A DNA stretch of 64,000 nucleotides from Clostridia bacterium (GCA_017521125.1 JAFXDV010000007.1:124001-188000); one strand, 5' to 3'. Shown: positions 16,821 through 25,869, numbered from the stretch's first letter. Notes: a model not told the origin generated them from the sequence alone. Numbers and translations: made by a program.

Positions 16821-17501
16821 TTACTCTAAATGCTTCTTTAATTTTAAAAGAGCGACTTTTTCAATTCGAGAAACGTAAGAGCGAGAAATATCAAGTGCCT
16901 CAGCAACCTTTTTTTGTGTCATCTCGGTGTATCCTCCAATGCCATATCGCATTTTTATAATTTCCTTTTCTCTGTCATCAAGGCGTGTTTCAATAAGGAC
17001 TTTAAGCTTATCAATTTTAAGTTTTTTATCAATTTCGTCTGCAATATTTATATCATCTGCAATAACATCCATAAGAGTTAGGGCATTTCCATCCTTGTCA
17101 GAGTCAATAGGGTCGCTGAAATGCACATCCTTTTCGGTCTTTTTATTGGCTCGGAAGTACATCAGAATTTCATTGTCAATACACCTGGCGGCATAGGTGG
17201 CAAGGCGTATGCCTTTGTCTGCCTTAAAGGTAGATACCGCTTTAATAAGACCTATGGTTCCAATAGAGATAAGGTCGTCTTGGTCGGCGCCTACACTGTA
17301 ATATTTTTTTATTACGTGAGCGACAAGACGAAGATTGTGTTCAATAAGCTTGTTTTTCGCCTCAATATCTCCCTTGCCATATTTTTCTAAAAGCTCGGTT
17401 TCCTCTTTTGCAGATAAAGCAGGTGGAAAGGAACCGGGACCTGTAACGTGGAGTGCTAAATAAAATATAGTTGATGCAAGCTGCATAAGTAATTGAAGCA
17501 T
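16821..17501 (-). CDS. sigK: RNA polymerase sporulation sigma factor SigK
   Basis: A 226-residue late mother-cell sigma factor. It starts with a hydrophobic pro-sequence (MLQLLMQLASTIFYLALHVTG), as in pro-SigK, which is cleaved by SpoIVFB. Region 2 shows IEHNLRLVAHVIKKYYS, DLISIGTIGLIKAV and YAARCIDNEILMYFR; region 4 ends ALDISRSYVSRIEKVALLKLKKHL. The gene is whole, with no skin-type insertion. It is transcribed alone, away from dinB. The ribosome binding site lies inside a strong hairpin, suggesting translational control. Confidence 0.95.
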   Translation of the reverse strand: MLQLLMQLASTIFYLALHVTGPGSFPPALSAKEETELLEKYGKGDIEAKNKLIEHNLRLVAHVIKKYYSVGADQDDLISIGTIGLIKAVSTFKADKGIRLATYAARCIDNEILMYFRANKKTEKDVHFSDPIDSDKDGNALTLMDVIADDINIADEIDKKLKIDKLKVLIETRLDDREKEIIKMRYGIGGYTEMTQKKVAEALDISRSYVSRIEKVALLKLKKHLE

Positions 17502-17508
17502 ACAAACT

Positions 17509-17544
17509 CCCCCTCAAAGTATCATATCTAATACTATGAGGGGG
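17509..17544 (-). promoter_or_regulatory. Hairpin covering the sigK ribosome binding site
   Basis: CCCCCTCA (17509-17516) pairs with TGAGGGGG (17537-17544), and AGTAT (17518-17522) with ATACT (17531-17535). On the minus-strand transcript the 3' arm is the Shine-Dalgarno sequence TGAGGGGGAG, 6-8 nt before the sigK ATG. Confidence 0.6.
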
Positions 17545-17598
17545 TTTAAAAATTTTTGCGTGTCCTATTTAATCCAACAAAAAAGGAAAATTTTTCTA

Positions 17599-17648
17599 TT
17601 GACATTTTTAAAGAAAAATAGTAACATATATCTATCGAACATTTGTTC
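17599..17648 (+). promoter_or_regulatory. SOS promoter with LexA box
   Basis: TTGACA (17599-17604), 17 nt and TAACAT (17622-17627) precede the Gram-positive SOS box GAAC-ATTT-GTTC (17637-17648), which sits at the transcription start. This predicts LexA repression and DNA-damage induction of dinB and the small downstream gene. Confidence 0.85.
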
Positions 17649-17668
17649 TAAAAAGGGGATGTGGCGGA

Positions 17669-18910
17669 TTGGATAGACAAATTTTGCATATAGACTGTAA
17701 CAAGTTTTTTGCATCTGTAGAATGTCTGCACCGACCCGAGCTTAGAGGGATGCCTGTAGCTGTAGGTGGAAACGAAGAGAAACGTCACGGAATAGTTCTT
17801 ACCTGTAATCAGATTGCCGCAGGATATGGGGTAAAAACCGCCGAGCCCTTGTGGCAGGCAAAAAGGAAATGTCCTGAGCTTGTGGTAGTCCCGCCAAACT
17901 ATCCCTTATATCTGAGGTTTTCCAAACTTGCCAGAGAAATTTACGAAGAATATACCGACCTTGTAGAGCCTTTCGGACTTGATGAATGTTGGCTAGACGT
18001 TACACATTCCTTAAACGGAGAAAAAATCGCCGAGGAAATTCGGCAGAGGGTAAAAAGAGAACTAGGGATAACCGTATCTATCGGAGTTTCGTGGAATAAG
18101 GTTTTTTCAAAGCTCGGCTCGGATTATAAAAAACCTGATGCCATAACTGTATTTAACAAAGAAAATTATAAAGAACTTATATATCCGATGGATGTAAGCA
18201 ATCTTCTTTATGTGGGCAGAGCCACCACCAAAAAGCTAAACGCAAGAGGTATTTTTACCATAGGAGATTTAGCTGAGAGTGACCCTCACTATTTAGAATC
18301 TTTTTTGGGGAAAAACGGGTTTATGCTTTCTCAGTTTGCAAGAGGCACCGAAAAAAGTCCTGTGGCCTGCTGTATGGACTCAAGAGATTTAAAATCTATA
18401 AGCAATTCGGTAACTGCGCCCAGAGATTTAATAAATTTAGAGGATATAAAGCTAACCCTTATGGTTATCGGCGATTGTGTTGCAAGAAGACTTAGAGAAC
18501 ACGGCTTTAAATGTAAGACCGTTTGTCTGAGTGTAAGAGATAAAAATCTTAACAGCTACACAAGACAATGCAAATTAGAACTACCAACAAATCTGTCAAA
18601 AACTCTTGTAGAGGAAAGCTTGAAACTCTTTGTGCAAAACACCTGCACACCTTTTGCTATAAGAAGTATAGGGATAGCTGCTGCCGACCTTACTAATGAG
18701 GGCGTGGCAGTACAGTTCGACCTTTTTGGCGAGGCACAGAAATTGGAAAAACTGGAAAAACTCGAGAGTACCATTGATGGACTAAAATACCGTTACGGAA
18801 GCGGATGTGTAAAAAATGCTTCGCTTCTCAAAGATAAAGAATTAACCGATTTTGAACCTCATGACGATGTCCAACGAGAAAGTTGTTTTGGAGCGATAAG
18901 AGATGTATAA
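17669..18910 (+). CDS. dinB: DNA polymerase IV, Y-family
   Basis: A 413-residue translesion polymerase. The N terminus ILHIDCNKFFASVE carries the first metal-binding Asp9, and FGLDECWLDVT supplies Asp105-Glu106. SIGVSWNKVFSKLGSDYKKPDA is the palm/fingers motif. A clamp-binding peptide VQFDLFGEA is near residue 353. The start is TTG 17669, matching the family N terminus. A LexA box upstream puts it under SOS control. It overlaps the next small gene by 8 bp. Confidence 0.95.
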   Translation: MDRQILHIDCNKFFASVECLHRPELRGMPVAVGGNEEKRHGIVLTCNQIAAGYGVKTAEPLWQAKRKCPELVVVPPNYPLYLRFSKLAREIYEEYTDLVEPFGLDECWLDVTHSLNGEKIAEEIRQRVKRELGITVSIGVSWNKVFSKLGSDYKKPDAITVFNKENYKELIYPMDVSNLLYVGRATTKKLNARGIFTIGDLAESDPHYLESFLGKNGFMLSQFARGTEKSPVACCMDSRDLKSISNSVTAPRDLINLEDIKLTLMVIGDCVARRLREHGFKCKTVCLSVRDKNLNSYTRQCKLELPTNLSKTLVEESLKLFVQNTCTPFAIRSIGIAAADLTNEGVAVQFDLFGEAQKLEKLEKLESTIDGLKYRYGSGCVKNASLLKDKELTDFEPHDDVQRESCFGAIRDV

Positions 18911-19145
18911 AAAAACTTATGTAGAGGTTACTGCCCGTTTTGACGAAGAAGGCGCCATAATGCCCATTAAAATTTTATGGTATGATGGTCGCATATATAG
19001 GGTGGACAAGGTGATTAATGTTTGTCGAGCCGCCTCCTTAAAAGCAGGAGGGGCAGGTATAAGGTATACCTGTGAGATAGCCGGTAGGCAAAGATATTTA
19101 TTTTTAGAGGAAAGTCGATGGTTTGTAGAAGAAATTTGCAATTAA
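18903..19145 (+). CDS. Small conserved protein coupled to DNA polymerase IV
   Basis: An 80-residue acidic, beta-rich protein (TARFDEEGAIMPIKILWYDGRIYRVDKV then GGAGIRYTCEIAGRQRYLFLEESRWFVEE). It has no signal peptide or membrane segment. The start overlaps the dinB stop, so both are translated from one SOS transcript. I recall similar small proteins next to Y-family polymerases in Clostridia but know no function; a role as a polymerase accessory protein is only a guess from context. Confidence 0.75.
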   Translation: MYKKTYVEVTARFDEEGAIMPIKILWYDGRIYRVDKVINVCRAASLKAGGAGIRYTCEIAGRQRYLFLEESRWFVEEICN

Positions 19146-19147
19146 AG

Positions 19148-19176
19148 TTGTTTTTTTAAAGCTAATTTGATATAAT
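19148..19176 (+). promoter_or_regulatory. Promoter of the DUF5662 gene
   Basis: TTGTTT (19148-19153), 17 nt, TATAAT (19171-19176). Confidence 0.6.
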
Positions 19177-19212
19177 TATCATATAAAATAAGGAAAGTGT
19201 TAGATATAAAAA

Positions 19213-19746
19213 ATGATAAAACTCCACCCTATTAAGCATTTTTGCACCATAACAAAGCACAGACATACCGTTATGCTTCATTGTTTCAAGGCGGGCATTT
19301 TTGGAAGAGGTCTGCTTCACGACCTTTCAAAATATTCACCCACGGAATTTATAGCGGGAATGAAATATTATCAGGGAACACGAAGTCCTAACGAGGCCGA
19401 AAGAGAGGCTGTCGGCTATTCGACGGCGTGGCTTCATCATAAGGGTAAAAATCGCCATCATTTTGAATATTGGAATGATGTCAACCCTAAAACCAGATTG
19501 TACGCCCCTATTAAAATGCCGCTTAAATTTTTAAAGGAAATGTTTTGCGACAGGGTAGCCGCAAGTAAAATTTATCAGGGGAAAAACTATACCGACGCCC
19601 ACCCTTATGAGTATTTTGCAAGAGGCAAAGCAAAAGATTATATGCACGAGGCAACAGCTAAACTTTTAGAAAAATTACTTATTATGCTAAAGGAAAAGGG
19701 CGAAAAGGAAACCTTTCGATATATAAAATCTTTAAAAGAATATTAA
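19213..19746 (+). CDS. DUF5662 family protein
   Basis: A 177-residue soluble protein rich in histidine. It has HRHTVMLHCFKAGIFGRGLLHDLSKYSPTEF, then WLHHKGKNRHHFEYW, and D/H residues arranged as in HD-type metal proteins (HDLSKYS). The function is unknown; the fold is probably helical and metal-binding by inference from the conserved His/Asp. It is transcribed alone and ends in a strong terminator shared with the convergent operon. Confidence 0.75.
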   Translation: MIKLHPIKHFCTITKHRHTVMLHCFKAGIFGRGLLHDLSKYSPTEFIAGMKYYQGTRSPNEAEREAVGYSTAWLHHKGKNRHHFEYWNDVNPKTRLYAPIKMPLKFLKEMFCDRVAASKIYQGKNYTDAHPYEYFARGKAKDYMHEATAKLLEKLLIMLKEKGEKETFRYIKSLKEY

Positions 19747-19779
19747 AAAAGTACCATTGATTTCTCAATGGTACTTTTT
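19746..19779. terminator. Bidirectional terminator
   Basis: AAAAAGTACCATTGA / TCAATGGTACTTTTT with loop TTTC, T-rich on both strands. It separates the DUF5662 gene from the convergent murD operon. Confidence 0.9.
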
Positions 19780-20448
19780 CTATATCAAGTAAATTCCTGA
19801 ATCAAGGGCAACAATTTCATATTTGTCAATAAATTTGTAGCAGTGCACACTCTCTTCAAACTCAAGGTATTTTTCTGTTGCAAAATTCTTAGTATCAAGT
19901 TTCCAAATTTCTTTTGTGTCGCCGCAGCAAACAAAGAGTTTATTGCCGCCGCAGAAAATGTTTTCAGGGTTTTTAATAGGAGAACTTCCACCGCCAATTC
20001 TAAGTTCTTGCCTTAAAGAGGTTGCATTATATCTTATAAAGGTGCTTTCTTCCTTATAAGCCGCCCAAAGACAACCATCTGAAAAAACAACGTCACTGGG
20101 AGCAGTATTTTTGTAGAGAAGATTACCTTCCCAAAGTGGGATATTTTTATTTCCCCAAATAGCAGCAGTTCCATCCTTTTCTGCAACAAACACCTTTCCA
20201 CCATCAAGTAAAACGGTAGAACAGGTTAAATAATTTTTTATCCTGTTTTCAAAGTTTTTAGAATCTGCTCCGAATTTTCCAAGCATATAAATAGCTTTTG
20301 AGATATTAGAAATTTTGCCGGTATCAAATGAGACCTTTTGATAACCAACCGACATCTCTTCCTCATTTTTTTCAATACAGTAGGCAAACAAAAAACCGTT
20401 TGGAAGCTCGAGAAGGGAAAGCGCCTTATGCTCTGATATTTTTTCCAT
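19780..20448 (-). CDS. Hypothetical protein, possible beta-propeller
   Basis: A 222-residue soluble protein that I do not recognise. Repeated strands such as KVFVAEKDGTAAIWG, DVVFSDGCLWAAYKEESTFIRYN and NIFCGGNKLFVCCGDTKEIWKLD resemble blades of a beta-propeller. It is the last gene of the murD operon, 10 bp after the methionine gamma-lyase-like gene, and has no signal peptide. Function unassigned. Confidence 0.6.
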   Translation of the reverse strand: MEKISEHKALSLLELPNGFLFAYCIEKNEEEMSVGYQKVSFDTGKISNISKAIYMLGKFGADSKNFENRIKNYLTCSTVLLDGGKVFVAEKDGTAAIWGNKNIPLWEGNLLYKNTAPSDVVFSDGCLWAAYKEESTFIRYNATSLRQELRIGGGSSPIKNPENIFCGGNKLFVCCGDTKEIWKLDTKNFATEKYLEFEESVHCYKFIDKYEIVALDSGIYLI

Positions 20449-20458
20449 ATTTAATCAC

Positions 20459-21730
20459 CTAAAATTTAATAATTCCTTTATCAATCATACTTTGCGCCGC
20501 TAACATAATACCTGCCTCGGCACTGTGGAAATTTAGACCGCCCTGAAGCCAGGCGGCAAAAGGTTCTCTTAAAGGAGCGTCTGCAGAAAGTTCAATGGAC
20601 GAGCCTAAGGTAAAGGCACCTGCCGCCATTATTACTTGTGAGTCATATCCGGGCATATCCCAAGGTTCAGGGACAACAAAAGAGTCCACAGGAGCGCCCT
20701 TTTGCATACCCTGACAAAAAGCAATAAGTGCCTCGGGAGTTTTAAGTAGCACACTTTCAATGATATCTGCCCTCTTAGCATCATAGCTAGGGGTGGCTTC
20801 ATAACCTAATTTGTTAAATAATGCCGCTGCAAACACAGCAGTTTTTAAAGCCTCTCCGGTAGTGTGAGGTGCCGCAAAAAGTCCCATATAAAGCTCTCGG
20901 TTGTGGCCTAAAGAGGCTCCAACCTCTCTGCCAACTCCCGGAGCAGTTAGTCTGTAACCGCACTGCTCAACAAGGTCGTGTCTACCTGCAATATATCCGC
21001 CAGTAGGAGCAATTCCGCCGCCAGGGTTTTTAATTAAAGAACCTGCGATAAGGTCTGCACCAACACTTAACGGTTCTGTAGTTTCAACAAACTCGCCGTA
21101 ACAGTTATCGACAAGCACCAAGGTGTCAGGAGCAATACTTTTAACAAGTGATACAAGCTCTCCGATTTTCTCAACTGTCAGCGAAGGTCTTAGAGAATAG
21201 CCACGAGATCTTTGTATGTAAACTGCCTTGTAGCTTTTGGCTCTCAATCTCTTTTCAATCTCTTCTTTATCAGGCTCTCCCTTGCTATCAAGGTCTACCT
21301 GCTCAAAACCAATGCCAAACTGAGCAAGAGAACCGTCAGAATCAGAGTCGATTCCTAAAACACCGATAAGGGTATCGTAGGGCCTTCCGGTAATGCAAAG
21401 TATAGTATCATTTGGTCTTAAAACACCAAAAAGCATAACCGTAAGGGTGTGAGTACCTGATACAAAATTGTGTCTTATAAGAGAGTCCTCAGCCCCTACA
21501 CAGTCGGCAAAAACCTGCTCCAAGGTATCTCTGCCTCGGTCTGAGTATCCGTAACCGGTAGAGATTCCTAAATGTGACTCACTAACCCCGTTTTTTATAA
21601 AAGCAGAAAGAACCTTTTGTTGATTGTAACGTGTGGTTTTTTCTATGTGTTTAAAAACAGGCTGAGCCATTTCTAAAGCCTGTTCTCCAATTTTTAAAAG
21701 TCTTTCGTCAATGTTGAAAAATTCTTTCAT
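20459..21730 (-). CDS. Methionine gamma-lyase family PLP enzyme (YnbB-like)
   Basis: A 423-residue PLP enzyme of the PF06838 group, once named aluminium resistance protein. The PLP-binding Asp208 is in VLVDNCYGEF, and the Schiff-base Lys234 in GSLIKNPGGGIAPTGGYIAG. The whole fold of a Cys/Met metabolism lyase is present. In Firmicutes it often follows glutamine synthetase or tRNA modification genes; here it follows a GNAT gene. The exact substrate is unknown. Confidence 0.88.
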   Translation of the reverse strand: MKEFFNIDERLLKIGEQALEMAQPVFKHIEKTTRYNQQKVLSAFIKNGVSESHLGISTGYGYSDRGRDTLEQVFADCVGAEDSLIRHNFVSGTHTLTVMLFGVLRPNDTILCITGRPYDTLIGVLGIDSDSDGSLAQFGIGFEQVDLDSKGEPDKEEIEKRLRAKSYKAVYIQRSRGYSLRPSLTVEKIGELVSLVKSIAPDTLVLVDNCYGEFVETTEPLSVGADLIAGSLIKNPGGGIAPTGGYIAGRHDLVEQCGYRLTAPGVGREVGASLGHNRELYMGLFAAPHTTGEALKTAVFAAALFNKLGYEATPSYDAKRADIIESVLLKTPEALIAFCQGMQKGAPVDSFVVPEPWDMPGYDSQVIMAAGAFTLGSSIELSADAPLREPFAAWLQGGLNFHSAEAGIMLAAQSMIDKGIIKF

Positions 21731-22438
21731 TTACTTTCTTTCCATTTCTAAATATGCTATGTCTCCAATATAGGAAAAGCCATTTTTTATATAAAATTCT
21801 TTGTTTTTCTCATCAGTACAGGCAAAAATATTTCCACCTGTTTTTTCACAAATCTCTTTTAAAAGTTTGCTTCCAAAGCCATTATTCCGATGAGACTTGT
21901 CCACCGAAATGCCGCTGATAATTCCTCCGCCGTCATAAATAAAGGAGAGTGCGGCGCCAAAGTCTTTTGTTATGGATACTGCGCCATTGTGCCTTAGTCT
22001 GTGAGAAATATCTCCACAAAAGTTTTCAAAACAGGGGAGAGAAACATCTCCGTCCTGTCCTAATAAAAGCTTCTCATAAAGCTTTTTAAGTGGAACACTT
22101 GTTGCAGAAACAGTTTCCTTTAAGGGTAGATTTTTAAGAAAAACCTGTTTTATCGTAGCGTTACAATGGTCTATAAGATTTTCCTTTTCGGTAAACACTC
22201 TTTTAGGGGATATAACCCTTATGAAATTCCAAATTTCTTCTAAATCTCCATTATTGCAGTAAAAGGTCATCTCGTTGCCATATAAAGAAAGAACGGCGGT
22301 AATTACACTCTCATTTTCCTGTATCCAAAAATCAGGAGAAATTTTGGTGTTGCCGAAAGCCTTGTATAGCGACAAAATTTTTGCAAGGGAAATTTTATTA
22401 TCACAAAGTTCAGGTAATTTGTCTGCGTATTTTATCAT
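21731..22438 (-). CDS. GNAT family N-acetyltransferase
   Basis: A 235-residue protein whose C-terminal half is a GNAT domain; the acetyl-CoA pyrophosphate loop RNNGFGSKLL is at about 184-193, and the final FYIKNGFSYIGDIAYLEM is typical. The N-terminal 130 residues are less conserved and may be a degenerate second GNAT-like domain. The start overlaps the M42 peptidase gene by 4 bp. Its substrate is unknown. Confidence 0.82.
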   Translation of the reverse strand: MIKYADKLPELCDNKISLAKILSLYKAFGNTKISPDFWIQENESVITAVLSLYGNEMTFYCNNGDLEEIWNFIRVISPKRVFTEKENLIDHCNATIKQVFLKNLPLKETVSATSVPLKKLYEKLLLGQDGDVSLPCFENFCGDISHRLRHNGAVSITKDFGAALSFIYDGGGIISGISVDKSHRNNGFGSKLLKEICEKTGGNIFACTDEKNKEFYIKNGFSYIGDIAYLEMERK

Positions 22439-23448
22439 AAAAGCTTTCCTGACGCCACTTTTATCATCATTTCTTTGCTAAGCAAAAAAGCGTTATAGAT
22501 GTCTTCTGTATTTGCTACGCAGGAAGGGGAGTGAATATATCTGCAGGGAACAGAAATAGCAAGAGAGGGAATACCAGACCTTGTAAGATGAATAGCACCT
22601 GCATTGTTGCCGCCCGCAACCATAGACTTAACCTGACACTTTACCGAGGAAGAAATAGCCTCGTTGTAAAGTCTGCGGTCGTAAAGGGTTGAGCGGTCCA
22701 TAAAGGATATTGCAGGGCCATCGCCTAATTTACAAACGGTGTTTTCTTTCTGGACTCCGTGTAAATCTGCGGCGGTGGTAGCCTCTAAAACGATAGCGGC
22801 ATCCGGGTCGATTTCATAAGCCGCAGTTCGAGCTCCCCTTGCGCCAACCTCCTCTAAAACCGAGAAAACACCATAAAAATCATATTCGGCATCTTCTTTT
22901 AAGAGGTTTATGAGAATAGCGCAACCGGCTTTGTCGTCAATAGCACGAGCCTTGATGGTATTGTCCGAAAGTTTAGTAAAATCACTTTCAAAAACAGCAG
23001 TCGTACCAAGCTTTACAAGCTTTTTAGCCTCTTGCTCGTTAGCGGCTCCAATATCTATATAAAGACTATCTGCACAGGGAAGCTTTTTTCTTTCTTCCTT
23101 GTCTGATAAATGAACAGGCTTTAAACCTACCACACCGCGAACGCCGTTTTCGAATACAACACTGCGGCAGAGCATAACAGAGGCATCAATACCGCCAACC
23201 GTCTGAAATTTAATAAAACCGTCAGATGTGTATGAGGAAGCGATAATACCAACCTCGTCCATATGAGCGTCAAGCATAACCTTTTTTACGGCTCTTTTTT
23301 TACCCTTTTTAAAGCAAATTATATTGCCGTTTTTATCCACTTTACATTCTGCGAAGGGGGAAACCTCATTTAGAATAAAGTTTCTAATTCCATCTTCATT
23401 TCCTGAAACAGAAGGGATGCAGGCAAGCTTTTCAATTAAATTAATCAA
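22435..23448 (-). CDS. M42 family metallopeptidase, second of a tandem pair
   Basis: A 337-residue M42 aminopeptidase/endoglucanase-type enzyme, cytoplasmic, using two metal ions. Ligand motifs are DAHMDEVG (first His/Asp), AIDDKAG (bridging Asp) and LEEVGARGA (catalytic Glu pair), then VLEATTAAD. It overlaps the upstream paralogue by 8 bp and the GNAT gene by 4 bp. M42 enzymes trim peptides; the pair may form a mixed tetrahedral complex, which is inference. Confidence 0.9.
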   Translation of the reverse strand: MINLIEKLACIPSVSGNEDGIRNFILNEVSPFAECKVDKNGNIICFKKGKKRAVKKVMLDAHMDEVGIIASSYTSDGFIKFQTVGGIDASVMLCRSVVFENGVRGVVGLKPVHLSDKEERKKLPCADSLYIDIGAANEQEAKKLVKLGTTAVFESDFTKLSDNTIKARAIDDKAGCAILINLLKEDAEYDFYGVFSVLEEVGARGARTAAYEIDPDAAIVLEATTAADLHGVQKENTVCKLGDGPAISFMDRSTLYDRRLYNEAISSSVKCQVKSMVAGGNNAGAIHLTRSGIPSLAISVPCRYIHSPSCVANTEDIYNAFLLSKEMMIKVASGKLL

Positions 23449-24454
23449 CTATGCCACCCCCTGATAAAATGTAAGCCTCTAAAATGTCGCAAATGCTTTC
23501 AATGTCTTTAAGGTCAATAACCTCGGTTGGAGTGTGCATATTGCGAAGAGGAATAGAAATAAGTCCGCAGGGCACACCGCTTTTTGCAATAGAAATAGAG
23601 TCTGCATCGGTGCCGGTGGTACCACCACACACCTCTAGCTGATAAGGTGTGTCATTTTTCTCCGCACAGTTTATAAGAGCACCAGTGATTCTTCTATTAA
23701 GTACGGGAGAAACACCAATCATACCACCCTTGCCGAGTTTTCCACATTTAGTGGCGGGAACGTCAGGCGCATCTGCAAAGCTAACGTCAATAGCAATAGC
23801 CTCGTCGCAGTCAAGCTCAAAGGATGCAGTTTTAGCCCCCCTTGTGCCAAGCTCTTCAAATTCCGCAAGGGAAAAAATCACGTTAAAGGGTAACTCCTTG
23901 TCGTAAATACGGGAAGCCAGTTCAATAAGACAGGCCACAGCGCTGCGGTCATCTAAAGATTTACCCGAAAGCCTTGTGCCTGATAAATTTTGGGTTTTAG
24001 AAGAAAAGGTAACAAAATCTCCAACAGACACAAAATCTGAAACCTTCTCGTCAAGGCCTGTATCAAGGAAAATATCCTCAACGTCCTTTACCTTGTCCTC
24101 TCCCTTTGACAAATGGGGAGGGGTGCTTACAAAAACGGCAGAAACATCCTTTTTGCCGTGAACGGTAACAGGCAGAGCCGGTAAAATTCTGCTATCTATT
24201 CCGCCAACGTTAGAAACCTTTAAAAATCCATCATCCATTACCGAGGTAACAACAAAGCCAACCTCGTCAATGTGGGCATCAAGCATAAGGGTGCGAGTTG
24301 CCCCCTTGTTAATTTCTCCTATTACACCAAGAGTGCCGAAATCACGGACCTTGGCATATTTTGAAAGCTCTTTTTTAGCAATATCCGAAGCCTTCTTAAT
24401 ATTTCCAATACAAACCGAGCTACTAAGCTCTTTAATTAAATTTTCTATATTCAT
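23441..24454 (-). CDS. M42 family metallopeptidase, first of a tandem pair
   Basis: A 337-residue paralogue of the next gene, equal in length. Metal and catalytic motifs are DAHIDEVG, SLDDRSA and EFEELGTRGA, and IAIDVSFADAPD replaces the usual later motif. The start shares one base with the end of murD. Peptide-trimming aminopeptidase activity is expected; divergence in the bridging motif (DDRSA against DDKAG) suggests different specificity from its partner. Confidence 0.9.
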   Translation of the reverse strand: MNIENLIKELSSSVCIGNIKKASDIAKKELSKYAKVRDFGTLGVIGEINKGATRTLMLDAHIDEVGFVVTSVMDDGFLKVSNVGGIDSRILPALPVTVHGKKDVSAVFVSTPPHLSKGEDKVKDVEDIFLDTGLDEKVSDFVSVGDFVTFSSKTQNLSGTRLSGKSLDDRSAVACLIELASRIYDKELPFNVIFSLAEFEELGTRGAKTASFELDCDEAIAIDVSFADAPDVPATKCGKLGKGGMIGVSPVLNRRITGALINCAEKNDTPYQLEVCGGTTGTDADSISIAKSGVPCGLISIPLRNMHTPTEVIDLKDIESICDILEAYILSGGGIVD

Positions 24455-25836
24455 TAAAATGACATAACCTTTTCTTTAAAGAATTTGCCTCTTGCCGCAA
24501 AATTGGGGAAGGCATCAAAGGAAGCACAGGCAGGGGAAAGGGTAACAATATCTCCGCATACCGCCTTATTTCTTGCAAGGTCAATGGCCTCTGAAAGATT
24601 TGCGGTTTTAATTATTTCAATACTGTTTTCATCATAAGAAGGGTCCTCTTTAACCGCCTTTTCAATAGCGTCTGCGGTAGGACCACAAAGAATTAAAAGT
24701 TTTACCTTTTCGTTAACGTAAGGAGCCATAGGCTCAAAGGGTATGTGTTTGTCGTAGCCACCGGCAAGAAGAATAACCTCCTTGTTAAAGGCCTTGAGTC
24801 CTGCAATAGTTCTTGTAGGACTTGAGGCAATAGAATCGTTATAATATTTTACTCCATCAACTTCTCTTACAAACTCAATTCTATGCTCAACGCCTGTAAA
24901 TTCTTTAGCAACCTTGCGAATTTCTTCAGCACCGACATAACCCCAAACCGCCGCAATGGCAGTGAGATAATTAGCAACGTTATGGTCGCCTAAAACAGTA
25001 ATTTCATCTCGGTGCATAATGGGAGCATCAATACCACGGTAGGACATATGAAGATAACCATTTTCATCAAGCCAGGCACCGTTTTTAACAGGTCTTTCCA
25101 TACTAAATCCCAAAGATTGACCTCTAACGTCATCCTTAAAACTAACCGTAATATCATTATCATAATTAAGTACAGTTCGAGAAAATGCGTTTTGATGTAA
25201 AACCACGTTCTTTTTAGCCTGCACGTATTCATCCATATCCTTGTGCACGTCTAAGTGGTTTGGTGCAACGTTGGTCACAACCGCAACGTCAGGACTTTTT
25301 CTCATAGAAATAAGTTGGAAGGAGGAAAGTTCAACCACAACAAAATCTTCAGGTTTAATATTATCTATTTCAGGAAGCAAAGGGTTTCCAATATTTCCGC
25401 CAACGTGAACAGTTTTGCCCTGAGCCTTTAACATTTCGGCAATGAGCGTAGTGGTCGTTGTTTTTCCGTCAGAGCCTGTTACGGCAAAAATGGTAGCAGG
25501 ACAAAGGTCGAAAAAGACCTCCATCTCACTCGTTACTGCAATACCCTTTTTTCTCGCATCTGCAAGTTCGGGAAGATTAAAATTCATACCTGGGGTGCGG
25601 AAAATAATATCTACCTCTAAATCATTAAGGTAGTCATTTCCGAGTCTAAGCTCTGCTCCGGCAGCTTCAATGCGGTCGGCAAGTTCGCCAATTTGTTCAC
25701 GGCTTCTCTTGTCGCAGGCGTAAACCCTGGCTCCTTTGCCTAAAAAATCAAGAATAAGCTGGGTGTGACTGATTCCTATACCGCACATTGCGATTTTTTT
25801 AGTTGACAGGTTTTCCCAGAAGTTTTTAATATCCAA
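24454..25836 (-). CDS. murD: UDP-N-acetylmuramoylalanine--D-glutamate ligase
   Basis: A 460-residue Mur ligase that adds D-glutamate in peptidoglycan precursor synthesis, cytoplasmic. The ATP loop GSDGKTTT is at about 121-128, followed by VVELSSFQL and TNVAPNHLDVH. The C-terminal domain includes LLAGGYDKHIPF and LSPACASFD. TTG 25836 is the start, since GGAGGGG is 6 nt upstream and the protein then starts MDIKNFWENL. It heads a six-gene operon. A glutamate racemase gene elsewhere in the window (62.1 kb) supplies its substrate. Confidence 0.95.
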   Translation of the reverse strand: MDIKNFWENLSTKKIAMCGIGISHTQLILDFLGKGARVYACDKRSREQIGELADRIEAAGAELRLGNDYLNDLEVDIIFRTPGMNFNLPELADARKKGIAVTSEMEVFFDLCPATIFAVTGSDGKTTTTTLIAEMLKAQGKTVHVGGNIGNPLLPEIDNIKPEDFVVVELSSFQLISMRKSPDVAVVTNVAPNHLDVHKDMDEYVQAKKNVVLHQNAFSRTVLNYDNDITVSFKDDVRGQSLGFSMERPVKNGAWLDENGYLHMSYRGIDAPIMHRDEITVLGDHNVANYLTAIAAVWGYVGAEEIRKVAKEFTGVEHRIEFVREVDGVKYYNDSIASSPTRTIAGLKAFNKEVILLAGGYDKHIPFEPMAPYVNEKVKLLILCGPTADAIEKAVKEDPSYDENSIEIIKTANLSEAIDLARNKAVCGDIVTLSPACASFDAFPNFAARGKFFKEKVMSF

Positions 25837-25869
25837 AACGAACCCCTCCAATAAATTACATACATAATT

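Noticed and set aside
16821..17501. skin-type prophage insertion in sigK
   Set aside because: The frame is continuous and full length with both conserved sigma regions.
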